Shown: one piece after another, positions 1 through 8,501 of the stretch
Layout of the letters: each line of letters starts with the position of its first letter
How positions within the stretch are numbered: position 1 is the first letter of the stretch
Assembly: GCF_000829415.1 (NCBI RefSeq)
Contig: NZ_AP014637.1
Location: forward strand, 2,554,001 to 2,618,000
Source of the DNA: Pseudomonas sp. StFLB209
GTDB lineage: Bacteria; Pseudomonadota; Gammaproteobacteria; Pseudomonadales; Pseudomonadaceae
Direction: 5' to 3'
DNA: 64,000 nucleotides
Notes under the pieces: generated by a model
Database searches by the model: none
What the model was told of the DNA's origin: nothing
The model's input: the letters and a program-made list of their open reading frames with translations, nothing else
Made by a program: the position numbers and the translations under genes

Positions 1-292
1 AGGTGTAGCGGATCAGATAATGCGATGCCCGGGTCAGTTGCTGCTGCAGATCATCGTGCAGCCGATAACGTGCCTCCGGCTCCATCAGGCTGGCGAAAGG
101 AGAACTGATCAGTGAGCACAGCTCCACTGCTGGCATGCCGAATGCTTGTTCACAGTTCGGATCAAGATATAGCAGCGCCCAACTGGCTTCATTCAGCCGT
201 TCGAAACGCAGCATGCCCAGGCGCGAAGGCACCGGCAATTGCGTCACTACCTCGGCTGCCGTTCTGGCGGCAGCATCGGGCTGGCTTTTCAT
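1..292 (-). CDS. N-terminal part of a PAS-containing c-di-GMP phosphodiesterase (DipA-like), cut by window edge
   Basis: Only the first 97 residues are present; the rest lies beyond position 1. The frame opens at an ATG (first base 292) preceded by a GGAAAGCGAG ribosome-binding site. The visible part, with FERLNEASWALLYLDPNCEQ followed by FGMPAVELCSL, reads like the start of a PAS sensor domain. In P. aeruginosa the gene next to aceF is dipA (PA5017), a PAS-GGDEF-EAL phosphodiesterase involved in biofilm dispersion, and this fragment is in the same place and orientation. The GGDEF and EAL domains cannot be seen here, so the enzymatic call rests on synteny. Confidence 0.6.
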   Translation of the reverse strand, partial: MKSQPDAAARTAAEVVTQLPVPSRLGMLRFERLNEASWALLYLDPNCEQAFGMPAVELCSLISSPFASLMEPEARYRLHDDLQQQLTRASHYLIRYT

Positions 293-537
293 GAACAAAC
301 TCGCTTTCCGAATTCTGGTCGCGCGGGCATTGGCCCTGATAACTTTCGCGCCCGGCAAGGTTGCATGATGCAGCACTGCCTTACAAGAGAGCGCGGTGGC
401 TTAGTGCTATAAAAGTATCAGAGTAATGTGTCCACTGTTCAATCCATTCGGACCGGTCGCCGCGTACAGGGTTTCATGTAACGACAGGGTATCGGCCATG
501 TATCGCAGAACTGCTGTCTGAAGTTGTGACACAGGAC

Positions 538-564
538 AAAAAAGCCCCGCTTGCGCGGGGCTTT
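538..564 (-). terminator. Rho-independent terminator of the aceE-aceF operon
   Basis: A GC-rich stem (AAAAGCCCCGC, short loop, GCGGGGCTTTT) with A and T runs on its two sides lies about 60 bases past the aceF stop, in the right orientation to end aceEF transcription on the minus strand. A second perfect stem, CGGCCCCG/CGGGGCCG at 592-613, sits immediately after the aceF stop codon and may add to 3' end stability. The rest of 293-537 should hold the dipA-like promoter on the minus strand; I could not pick convincing -35/-10 boxes. Confidence 0.85.
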
Positions 565-621
565 TGGTGCGGCAGCCAGATGTTCGGCAGTCGGCCCCGC
601 GCAAACGGGGCCGCTGATGCC

Positions 622-2268
622 TTACAGCAGGATGGTGCGGATGTCGGCCAGCAGTTCGCTCAGACGCTTGGTAAAGCGTGCCGCGGCGGCGCCGTTGATG
701 ACACGGTGGTCATACGACAGCGACAGTGGCAGCATCAGGCGCGGCTGGAATGCCTTGCCGTCCCAGACCGGCTGCATGGATGCCTTGGAGACACCCAGGA
801 TCGCCACTTCCGGTGCATTGACGATCGGCGTGAAGCCGGTGCCGCCAATGTGACCGAGGCTGGAGATGGTGAAGCAGGCGCCCTGCATGTCGTTGGCGGT
901 CAGCTTCTTGTTGCGGGCTTTTTCGGCCAGCGCAGCCGCTTCGGCCGCCAGTTGCAGCAGGTTCTTCTGGTCGACGTCGCGGATCACCGGGACCAGCAGG
1001 CCATCCGGGGTGTCCACGGCAAAGCCGATGTGCACGTACTTCTTGCGGATCACCGCTTTGCCGCTTGGTGCCAGCGATGCGTTGAAGTCCGGCAGTTCCT
1101 TGAGCAGGTGCGCGATGGACTTGAGCAGCAGTGGCAGCACAGTCAGCTTGACGCCAGCCTTTTCCGCCACGGCTTTCTGCGCCACGCGGAAAGCTTCCAG
1201 GTCGGTGATGTCGGCCTGGTCGAACTGAGTCACGTGCGGGATGTTCAGCCAGCTGCGGTGCAGACCGGACGCGCCCAGTTGCATCAGGCGGGTCATCGGC
1301 ACTTCTTCGATTTCACCGAAGCGGCTGAAGTCGACTTCCGGAATCGGCTGGATACCGGCACCGCCAGTGGCGCCGCCTGCGGGTGCTTCCTTGGCCTTTT
1401 GCAGCTGGGCCTTGACGTAGACCTGCACGTCTTCTTTCAGTACACGACCGTGCGGGCCGGTCGCGGTCACTGCGCTCAGCTCGACGCCGAACTCACGGGC
1501 CAGTTGACGAACGGCAGGGCCGGCATGGACCTTGGCGCCATCTTTGGCTGGGGCAGCGGCCGGAGTGGCAGCCGGAGCCGGTGCGGCTTCAGCTTTTGCT
1601 GCGGCAGGTGCGGCGGCCGGAGCCGATGCAGCAGGCGCCGGAGCGGCAGCAGCAGGGGCAGCAGGGGCAGCAGCAGCCGGAGCGCTACCTGCGATTTTCA
1701 GGCGCAGGATCAGATCGCCAGTACCGACTTCCTGTTCCAGCTTGACTTCAACACTCTCGACCACGCCAGCGGCAGGCGATGGAATTTCCATGCTCGCCTT
1801 GTCGGATTCGAGGGTGATCAGCGACTGGTCGGCTTCGATGCTGTCGCCTGGCTTGACCAGCAGTTCGATGATCTTGGCCTTGCCCGACGAACCGATGTCC
1901 GGTACGTGGATGTCCTGCACGCTGGCCGCAGCGGCAGGTGCCGGTGCAGCCGCCGGCGCTTCAGCAGCCGGAGCAGGGGCCGCAGCGGCTGGCGCGGCAG
2001 CAGGTTCTGCGGCTGGCGCTGCGGCGGCTTCGCCACCTTCACTTTCCAGCTCGAACAGCTCGTCGCCTTCTTTCAGGCGGTCGCCCAGCTTGACCTTCAG
2101 GGCTTTGATGACGCCGCCCTTGGGGGCAGGGATTTCCATGCTCGCCTTGTCCGACTCCAGGGTCAGGACGCTCTGGTCCGCTTCGATGCGGTCGCCGACC
2201 TTGACGAACAACTCAATGACTTCACCTTCACCGTTGCCGATGTCGGGTACGCGAATTAGCTCACTCAC
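622..2268 (-). CDS. aceF: Dihydrolipoyllysine acetyltransferase, E2 of pyruvate dehydrogenase
   Basis: E2 core of the pyruvate dehydrogenase complex; moves acetyl groups from E1 to CoA via lipoyl arms. The 548-residue protein has two lipoyl domains (about 1-73 and 119-191), each with the lipoylated lysine in ESDKASMEI (near residues 41 and 155). Long Ala/Pro linkers follow, then a peripheral subunit-binding domain (about 246-290) and a catalytic domain ending in YDHRVINGAAAARF (His near 520). The start is a GTG at 2268 with AGGAGA upstream; an in-frame ATG farther upstream at 2346 would add a non-homologous leader and lacks a good ribosome site. It lies downstream of aceE, as expected. Confidence 0.97.
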   Translation of the reverse strand: MSELIRVPDIGNGEGEVIELFVKVGDRIEADQSVLTLESDKASMEIPAPKGGVIKALKVKLGDRLKEGDELFELESEGGEAAAAPAAEPAAAPAAAAPAPAAEAPAAAPAPAAAASVQDIHVPDIGSSGKAKIIELLVKPGDSIEADQSLITLESDKASMEIPSPAAGVVESVEVKLEQEVGTGDLILRLKIAGSAPAAAAPAAPAAAAPAPAASAPAAAPAAAKAEAAPAPAATPAAAPAKDGAKVHAGPAVRQLAREFGVELSAVTATGPHGRVLKEDVQVYVKAQLQKAKEAPAGGATGGAGIQPIPEVDFSRFGEIEEVPMTRLMQLGASGLHRSWLNIPHVTQFDQADITDLEAFRVAQKAVAEKAGVKLTVLPLLLKSIAHLLKELPDFNASLAPSGKAVIRKKYVHIGFAVDTPDGLLVPVIRDVDQKNLLQLAAEAAALAEKARNKKLTANDMQGACFTISSLGHIGGTGFTPIVNAPEVAILGVSKASMQPVWDGKAFQPRLMLPLSLSYDHRVINGAAAARFTKRLSELLADIRTILL

Positions 2269-2312
2269 TATGCTTCTCCTCAGGAGAACCTGTTCCAGAC
2301 TGTATATTGCGC

Positions 2313-2361
2313 GGCTGTTTGCAACGAAACAGCCTCGGATGCTCATTTGCCGGGGGCAAAT
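2313..2361 (-). other. Two hairpins in the aceE-aceF intercistronic gap
   Basis: The 154-base gap between aceE and aceF holds two perfect stems: GGCTGTTT/AAACAGCC (2313-2334, loop 6) and ATTTGCC/GGCAAAT (2345-2361, loop 3). Neither has a T run on the minus strand, so they look like mRNA processing or stability elements rather than full terminators. Confidence 0.5.
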
Positions 2362-2422
2362 TCCGCATCGTCGGCTGTTTCCAGGCTTGAGCCTGCGCTA
2401 TGGACGAATCCGGGACAGACTC

Positions 2423-5068
2423 TTAGCAGTCCAGCGGGTTGCGTTTCTCTGGGTCGATACCGAACTTGGCGATGGCTTCTGCCACCACTTTAGGCTCGAT
2501 GTCGCCACGGTCTGCCAGGGCTTCCAGTGCGGCCAGCACCACGAAGTTGCGGTCCACTTCGAAGAAGTGACGCAGCTTCTTGCGGCTGTCGCTGCGGCCG
2601 AAGCCGTCGGTGCCCAGCACTTTGAACTCTTTGGACGGAACCCACTGACGGATCTGTTCGGCGAACAGCTTCATGTAGTCGGTCGATGCGACAACCGGGC
2701 CTTTACGGCCGGTCAGGCATTGCTCGACGTAAGTCTGCTGAGGCTTCTGGCCAGGGTGCAGGCGGTTGTGACGCTCGACCGCCAGGCCGTCACGACGCAG
2801 TTCGTTGAAGCTGGTCACGCTCCAGACGTCGGCACCGACGTTGAACTCTTCGCGCAGGATCTTCGCCGCTTCACGGACTTCACGCAGGATGGTGCCCGAG
2901 CCCAGCAACTGGACGTGGTGCGCAGCCGCCTTGGTGTCTTCCTCCAGCAGGTACATGCCCTTGATGATGCCTTCCTCGGCGCCGGCCGGAATGGCTGGCT
3001 GGGTGTAGGCTTCGTTCATCACGGTGATGTAGTAGAAGATGTCCTGTTGTTCTTCGGTCATCTTCTTCATGCCGTCCTGGATGATCACCGCCAGCTCATA
3101 GCCGTAGGTCGGATCATAGGTGCGGCAGTTCGGCACGGTGGCAGCCAGGATGTGGCTGTGACCGTCTTCGTGCTGCAGGCCTTCACCGTTGAGGGTGGTA
3201 CGGCCGGCGGTACCGCCGATCAGGAAGCCACGGGTGCGGCTGTCGCCAGCGGCCCATGCCAGGTCACCGATACGCTGGAAGCCGAACATCGAGTAGAAGA
3301 TGTAGAACGGCAGCATCGGCTGGTTATGGTTGCTGTACGCAGTACCGGCAGCGATGAACGACGACATGGCGCCGGCTTCGTTGATGCCTTCTTCGAGGAT
3401 CTGGCCTTTCTTGTCCTCGCGGTAGAACATCACCTGGTCTTTATCGACTGGCTCGTAGAGCTGGCCGACCGACGAGTAGATGCCCAGTTGGCGGAACATG
3501 CCTTCCATACCGAAGGTACGGGCTTCGTCCGGGATGATCGGCACGATGCGCTGGCCGATTTCCTTGTCCTTGACCAGTTGCGCGAGAATCCGCACGAACG
3601 CCATGGTGGTGGATATTTCGCGGTCGCCGGAACCGTCCAGGATAGCCTTGAGGGTATCGAGTGGCGGGGTCGGGATGCTGAAGCTCTTGGCGCGACGTTG
3701 TGGTACGAAACCACCCAGTGCAGCGCGGCGCTCAGCCAGGTAACGGGCTTCGGCGCTGCCTTCTTCCGGACGGTAGAACGGCAGGCTTTCCAGGTCGGCG
3801 TCCTTGATCGGCACGTCGAAACGGTCGCGGAAGTGACGCAGGCTGTCGACGTCGACCTTCTTGGTGTTGTGCGCGGTGTTCTTGGCTTCGCCAGCACCGG
3901 TGCCGTAACCCTTGATGGTCTTGGCCAGGATGACCGTCGGCTGGTCCTTGTGGTTGACCGCCTGATGGTAGGCTGCATAGACCTTGTACGGGTCGTGGCC
4001 GCCACGGTTGAGCTTCCAGATCTCGTCGTCGGACAGGTCTTCGACCATGGCCTTGAGTTCAGGCGTGTTGAAGAAGTGCTCGCGCACGAACGCGCCGTCT
4101 TTGGCTTTGTAGTTCTGGTACTCGCCGTCGATGACTTCGTCCATGCGGCGCTGCAGGGCACCGTTGGTGTCCTTGGCCAGCAGTGGATCCCAGAAGCGGC
4201 CCCAGATGACCTTGTTGACGTTCCACTGGGCACCACGGAACACGCCTTCGAGTTCCTGGATGATCTTGGCGTTGCCGCGAACCGGGCCGTCGAGGCGCTG
4301 CAGGTTGCAGTTGATGACGAAGATCAGGTTGTCCAGCTTCTCGCGGCCGGCCAGGGCGATGGCGCCCAGCGATTCCGGCTCGTCGGTCTCGCCGTCGCCC
4401 AGGAAGCACCAGACTTTCTGCTTGCCTTCCGGAATGAAGCCGCGGCTTTCCAGGTACTTCATGAAGCGGGCCTGGTAGATCGCCTGGATCGGACCCAGAC
4501 CCATCGAAACGGTCGGGAACTGCCAGAAATCAGGCATCAGCCATGGGTGTGGGTAAGAGGACAGGCCCTTGCCGTCGACTTCCTGACGGAAGTTGTTCAT
4601 GTTCTCTTCGGTGATCCGGCCTTCCATGAACGCACGGGCGTAGACGCCTGGCGATGCGTGACCCTGGAAGTAGATCAGGTCGCCGCCGTGCTCGTCGGTC
4701 GGGGCCTGGAAGAAATAGTTGAAGCCGATGTCGTACAGCGTCGCACTGGAGGCGAAGCTGGAGATGTGGCCGCCCAGATCCGGGTCGTTCAGGTTGGTCT
4801 TGACGACCATCGCCAGCGCGTTCCAGCGAACCAGAGAGCGGATGCGGCGTTCCATGAACAGGTCGCCAGGCATGCGGGCTTCGTGAGTTACCGGAATGGT
4901 GTTGCGGTACGGCGTGGTGATGGCGTACGGCAACTGCGAACCACTTCGTGTGGCCAGTTCGCCCATACGGGTCATCAGGTAATGGGCACGGTCTTCGCCT
5001 TCTTTGTCGATAACCGATTCCAGGGCGTCCAGCCACTCCTGGGTTTCGACGGGATCAAGGTCTTGCAT
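2423..5068 (-). CDS. aceE: Pyruvate dehydrogenase E1 component, homodimeric type
   Basis: Thiamin-diphosphate enzyme that decarboxylates pyruvate and reductively acetylates the lipoyl groups of AceF. The 881-residue length is normal for the homodimeric gammaproteobacterial E1. The ThDP-binding motif GDGETDEPESLGAI...NCN is visible around residue 223. Other conserved blocks are GGHISSFASSATLYDIGFNY near 100 and the C-terminal transketolase-like half. The start ATG at 5068 follows a TGGAGC ribosome site. It heads the aceE-aceF operon and is divergent from glnE; the shared 381-base gap contains a pair of palindromes that are good candidates for a pyruvate-responsive operator. Confidence 0.98.
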   Translation of the reverse strand: MQDLDPVETQEWLDALESVIDKEGEDRAHYLMTRMGELATRSGSQLPYAITTPYRNTIPVTHEARMPGDLFMERRIRSLVRWNALAMVVKTNLNDPDLGGHISSFASSATLYDIGFNYFFQAPTDEHGGDLIYFQGHASPGVYARAFMEGRITEENMNNFRQEVDGKGLSSYPHPWLMPDFWQFPTVSMGLGPIQAIYQARFMKYLESRGFIPEGKQKVWCFLGDGETDEPESLGAIALAGREKLDNLIFVINCNLQRLDGPVRGNAKIIQELEGVFRGAQWNVNKVIWGRFWDPLLAKDTNGALQRRMDEVIDGEYQNYKAKDGAFVREHFFNTPELKAMVEDLSDDEIWKLNRGGHDPYKVYAAYHQAVNHKDQPTVILAKTIKGYGTGAGEAKNTAHNTKKVDVDSLRHFRDRFDVPIKDADLESLPFYRPEEGSAEARYLAERRAALGGFVPQRRAKSFSIPTPPLDTLKAILDGSGDREISTTMAFVRILAQLVKDKEIGQRIVPIIPDEARTFGMEGMFRQLGIYSSVGQLYEPVDKDQVMFYREDKKGQILEEGINEAGAMSSFIAAGTAYSNHNQPMLPFYIFYSMFGFQRIGDLAWAAGDSRTRGFLIGGTAGRTTLNGEGLQHEDGHSHILAATVPNCRTYDPTYGYELAVIIQDGMKKMTEEQQDIFYYITVMNEAYTQPAIPAGAEEGIIKGMYLLEEDTKAAAHHVQLLGSGTILREVREAAKILREEFNVGADVWSVTSFNELRRDGLAVERHNRLHPGQKPQQTYVEQCLTGRKGPVVASTDYMKLFAEQIRQWVPSKEFKVLGTDGFGRSDSRKKLRHFFEVDRNFVVLAALEALADRGDIEPKVVAEAIAKFGIDPEKRNPLDC

Positions 5069-5177
5069 GGCTTGCTCCAGAGCGGAAAGGCTTCCAGAAT
5101 CGGACGCCTGAGTTTGCGACTGGCCTTGTGGGCAGCCGACATAAATTCTTGGATGGCCGGCGGTTGTGCCGGCGGCG

Positions 5178-5192
5178 TGTAGTTTTACTACA
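5178..5192. promoter_or_regulatory. Palindromic operator 1, upstream of aceE
   Basis: TGTAGTTTTACTACA is a perfect 15-bp palindrome (6-bp arms, 3-bp centre), the shape typical of GntR-family regulator sites. It lies 110 bp before the aceE start. The regulator is not encoded in this window, so its identity is inferred only from the site's shape and position. Confidence 0.6.
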
Positions 5193-5230
5193 AGTCGCCA
5201 ACCATTTCAGCTTATTGAGTGATTCATCCA

Positions 5231-5243
5231 GTAGTAAAACTAC
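5231..5243. promoter_or_regulatory. Palindromic operator 2, in the aceE/glnE gap
   Basis: GTAGTAAAACTAC is the reverse complement of the 13-bp core of the palindrome at 5178-5192. The two centres are 52 bp apart, close to five helical turns, so two dimers would face the same side of the DNA. The remaining sequence of the gap up to glnE (5260-5410) is distinctly AT-rich and probably holds promoter elements, although I could not assign a clear -35/-10 pair. Confidence 0.6.
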
Positions 5244-5449
5244 AGATAACCGACCAAAACGCTCGTGTCATGTTGTGGGATCAAACGTTACCGTTGATCG
5301 CGAGCGCATATGATGGTCAGAAAATTGATGATTTATATCGCAAAAACGATTTTCTCAGCAATTTATTACCTTTGTTCGACAGCGGTGGCTGTCAGAGCGA
5401 TCTTACATCTATGGCACATCGCCCGTAACACGCCGATCAAGGATAGACC

Positions 5450-8398
5450 ATGAGCTTGCCTTCGCTGACTGAAATTTCGGCCCCGCTGCTGTCATCCGCT
5501 ACACAAGCCCGCCAGACTTTCCTGGCAGCGCTGGATTGTTTGCCAGAGGCGACACAGGCCGCTTTTGCGGGCTGGCCACAGCAGCGCCAGGCCGCCTTCG
5601 AGCGGGTCTGCGCCGCCAGTGATTTTGTCACCGAACAAGTGGGCCGTGATCCGCAGATGCTTGTGGACCTGGCTGCCAGTGGCGACCTGGAACGAGCCTT
5701 TGCTCCTGGGCAGTTGCGCGAGCAACTGGCAGAGGCGGTGAAGGCCGCCGCCAGCGAAGACGACTTGGGCCGGATTCTGCGCCGCCAGCGCAACCGCCAT
5801 CAGGTGCGCATCATCTGGCGCGATCTGACCCGTCAGGCTGATCTGGTGCAAACCTGCCGCGACCTGTCCGAGATGGCCGATGCCTGCATCGATCTGGCCT
5901 ATCAATGGTTGTACCAGCGCCATTGCCAGCAGTTCGGTGTGCCCACCGGGCGGCGCAGCGGCCAGGCGCAGCAGATGGTGATCCTCGGCATGGGCAAGCT
6001 CGGCGCGCTTGAGCTGAACCTCTCATCGGATATCGACCTGATTTTTGCCTACCCTGAAGGTGGCGAAACCGTTGGCGTCAAACGCCCGCTGGATAACCAG
6101 GAGTTCTTCATTCGTCTGGGCCAGCGGTTGATCAAGGCGCTGGACCCGGTGACCGTCGATGGCTTTGTATTTCGCGTCGACATGCGCCTGCGGCCTTACG
6201 GTTCGTCCGGGGCGCTGGTGCTCAGCTTCAATGCCATGGAGCAGTACTATCAGGACCAGGGCCGTGATTGGGAGCGTTACGCGATGATCAAGGCTCGCGT
6301 GGTGGGCGGCGATCAGGCGGCCGGTGCGCAGTTGCAGGACATGCTGCGACCGTTCGTCTATCGGCGCTACCTGGACTTTTCGGCCATTGAAGCGCTGCGC
6401 ACCATGAAGCAACTGATCCAGCAGGAGGTGCGCCGCAAAGGCATGGCTGAGAACATCAAGCTGGGCGCCGGCGGCATCCGCGAAGTGGAGTTCATTGCCC
6501 AGGCCTTTCAGTTGATTCACGGTGGCCGTGACCTGAGCCTGCAACAAAGGTCGTTGCTCAAAGTCCTCAAGACCCTTGAAGGCCAGGGCTATCTGCCGAC
6601 GCCGGTAGTCGAGGAACTTCGCGAAGGCTATGAATTTCTGCGCTACACCGAACACGCGATCCAGGCCATTGCCGACCGCCAGACCCAGATGCTGCCAGAC
6701 AACGAACTGGATCAGGCGCGGATTGCCTTCATGCTCGGCTTTGCCGACTGGGCCGGTTTTCATGAGCGCCTGATGCACTGGCGCGGCCGGGTGTCCTGGC
6801 ACTTCCGCCAGGTGATCGCCGACCCTGATGGCGATGACGATCAAGAGCAGGGTGAGCTGGTGGTGGGCGGCGAGTGGTTGCCGTTGTGGGAGCAGATCCA
6901 GGACGAAGAGGCCTCGTGCCGGCAGTTGCAGGAAGGTGGCTTTGCCGATGCAGGCAAGGCGCTCAAATCCCTGAGCAACCTGCGCTCCGGTCCGCAGTTG
7001 CGCGCTATCCAGCGTATCGGTCGGGAGCGGCTGGATGCCTTTATCCCGCGCCTGCTGGCTCAGGCGGTGGAGCACGACAATCCAGACCTGGTGCTGGAGC
7101 GGGTGTTGCCGCTGGTCGAAGCCGTGGCCCGGCGTTCGGCCTATCTGGTGCTGCTCACCGAAAACCCCGATGCCCTGCGCCGGTTGCTGACGTTGTGTGC
7201 GGCCAGCCCGTGGATTGCCGAACAGATCACCCGCTTCCCGCTGCTGCTCGATGAGCTTCTTAATGAAGGTCGGCTGTTCAGCCCGCCGCAGGCACCGGAA
7301 CTCAATGCCGAACTGCATGAGCGCCTGATCCGCATCCCGGAGGATGATCTGGAGCAACAAATGGAGGCGCTGCGCCACTTCAAGCTGGCCCACGGGCTGC
7401 GCGTGGCAGCGTCGGAGATCAGCGGCAGCCTGCCGTTGATGAAGGTCAGCGATTACCTGACCTGGCTGGCCGAGGCGATCCTGCAGCAGGTTTTGGCCCT
7501 GGCCTGGCGCCATACCGTGGCGCGCCACGGCACGCCGAAGCGCCCGGACGGCAGTCTGTGCGATCCGGCTTTCGTTATCGTTGGCTATGGCAAGGTCGGC
7601 GGGATCGAGCTGGGGCACGGTTCTGACCTGGACCTGGTGTTTATCCACGATGGCGACCCGCAGAGTGAGACTGACGGCGCCAAGCCGATTGATGGTGCGC
7701 AGTTCTTCACCCGGCTGGGCCAGCGGATCATTCATCTGCTGACCACCCAGACCAACTCCGGCCAGTTATATGAAGTGGACATGCGCCTGCGGCCATCCGG
7801 CGCGTCCGGGCTGCTGGTCAGTTCGGTCGGTGCATTTGCCCGTTATCAGGAAAACGAAGCCTGGACCTGGGAGCATCAGGCACTGGTACGCGCCCGGGTG
7901 CTGATTGGCAGCCCGGACGTCCAGGCGTCTTTCGAGCAGGTGCGCGCCGGGGTTCTGGGGCGTGAGCGTGACCTGGCCCAGTTGCGCGTCGAAGTCAGCG
8001 AAATGCGCGCCAAGATGCGCGATAACCTGGGCAGCAAGGCCAGCGCAGCGGGCACCGCCGCCAATGCCTTTGACGCCGTTGTGCCGTTCGACCTCAAGCA
8101 GGACGCCGGTGGTATCGTCGATATCGAATTTATGGTGCAATACGCGGCCCTGGCGTGGTCGCGGGACTACCCGCAACTGCTGCGTTACACCGATAACATC
8201 CGCATCCTTGAAGGTCTGGAAGAGGCCGGTTTGCTGCCGGGTGCCGATGCCAGCCTGCTGCGCGAAGCCTACAAGGCCTATCGTTCGGCGGCGCACCGCC
8301 AGGCCCTGCAAAAGCAGGCCGGCGTTGTCGCAGGTGACCAGTTCCCGGAGCAACGGCGCGAAGTGCGGCGTATCTGGGCGGCGCTGGGATTGAATTGA
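5450..8398 (+). CDS. glnE: Glutamine synthetase adenylyltransferase / adenylyl-removing enzyme
   Basis: Bifunctional enzyme that adenylylates and deadenylylates glutamine synthetase in response to PII signalling. The 982 residues match the family length. The two nucleotidyltransferase halves each show their metal-binding motif: SSDIDLIF near residue 192 (adenylyl-removing half) and GHGSDLDLVF near residue 722 (adenylyl transferase half). MRLRPYGSSGAL and MRLRPSGASGLL repeat the same fold signature in both halves. The start ATG follows AAGGATAGACC. It is divergent from aceE. In P. aeruginosa ilvE follows glnE, but here waaF follows directly. Confidence 0.98.
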   Translation: MSLPSLTEISAPLLSSATQARQTFLAALDCLPEATQAAFAGWPQQRQAAFERVCAASDFVTEQVGRDPQMLVDLAASGDLERAFAPGQLREQLAEAVKAAASEDDLGRILRRQRNRHQVRIIWRDLTRQADLVQTCRDLSEMADACIDLAYQWLYQRHCQQFGVPTGRRSGQAQQMVILGMGKLGALELNLSSDIDLIFAYPEGGETVGVKRPLDNQEFFIRLGQRLIKALDPVTVDGFVFRVDMRLRPYGSSGALVLSFNAMEQYYQDQGRDWERYAMIKARVVGGDQAAGAQLQDMLRPFVYRRYLDFSAIEALRTMKQLIQQEVRRKGMAENIKLGAGGIREVEFIAQAFQLIHGGRDLSLQQRSLLKVLKTLEGQGYLPTPVVEELREGYEFLRYTEHAIQAIADRQTQMLPDNELDQARIAFMLGFADWAGFHERLMHWRGRVSWHFRQVIADPDGDDDQEQGELVVGGEWLPLWEQIQDEEASCRQLQEGGFADAGKALKSLSNLRSGPQLRAIQRIGRERLDAFIPRLLAQAVEHDNPDLVLERVLPLVEAVARRSAYLVLLTENPDALRRLLTLCAASPWIAEQITRFPLLLDELLNEGRLFSPPQAPELNAELHERLIRIPEDDLEQQMEALRHFKLAHGLRVAASEISGSLPLMKVSDYLTWLAEAILQQVLALAWRHTVARHGTPKRPDGSLCDPAFVIVGYGKVGGIELGHGSDLDLVFIHDGDPQSETDGAKPIDGAQFFTRLGQRIIHLLTTQTNSGQLYEVDMRLRPSGASGLLVSSVGAFARYQENEAWTWEHQALVRARVLIGSPDVQASFEQVRAGVLGRERDLAQLRVEVSEMRAKMRDNLGSKASAAGTAANAFDAVVPFDLKQDAGGIVDIEFMVQYAALAWSRDYPQLLRYTDNIRILEGLEEAGLLPGADASLLREAYKAYRSAAHRQALQKQAGVVAGDQFPEQRREVRRIWAALGLN

Positions 8399-8432
8399 CG
8401 GCTGGCATGGCCAGCCAATAAGGCTAAGGACG

Positions 8433-8482
8433 GGGAGGCGTCAGGTTGTGTGAAAGGGTCACGCAACCTGACCTGCCTCCCT
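8433..8482 (+). terminator. Long imperfect hairpin between glnE and waaF
   Basis: GGGAGGC then TCAGGTTG on the left arm pair with CAACCTGA then GCCTCCC on the right, giving a stem of about 20 bp with small bulges. A run of five T follows at 8488-8492. A shorter perfect stem, GCTGGC/GCCAGC at 8401-8415, sits just after the glnE stop. The pair may end glnE transcription, or fold in the waaF leader 20 bases before its start. Confidence 0.5.
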
Positions 8483-8501
8483 GGTCGTTTTTGGATTGAG
8501 C

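Noticed and set aside
1560..2040. Repetitive GC-rich tract that could be taken for a DNA repeat array
   Set aside because: It encodes the Ala/Pro-rich flexible linkers of the dihydrolipoyl acetyltransferase.
526..2259. A 577-codon plus-strand frame opposite aceF
   Set aside because: Same reason: mirror of the Ala/Pro-rich linkers and lipoyl domains of aceF.
1532..5182. A 1216-codon open frame on the plus strand opposite aceE and part of aceF
   Set aside because: It is antisense to two well-identified genes with full catalytic motifs; GC-rich codon bias in Pseudomonas leaves the complementary frame open. Its product is low-complexity (Ala/Gly-rich) with no domain.
5219..5428. A 69-codon plus-strand frame in the aceE/glnE gap
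   Set aside because: It overlaps the operator region, is AT-rich in its second half and has no ribosome site; it is probably not a gene.
6023..7735. A 570-codon minus-strand frame inside glnE
   Set aside because: Antisense shadow of glnE, Gln/Arg-rich with no recognisable motif.
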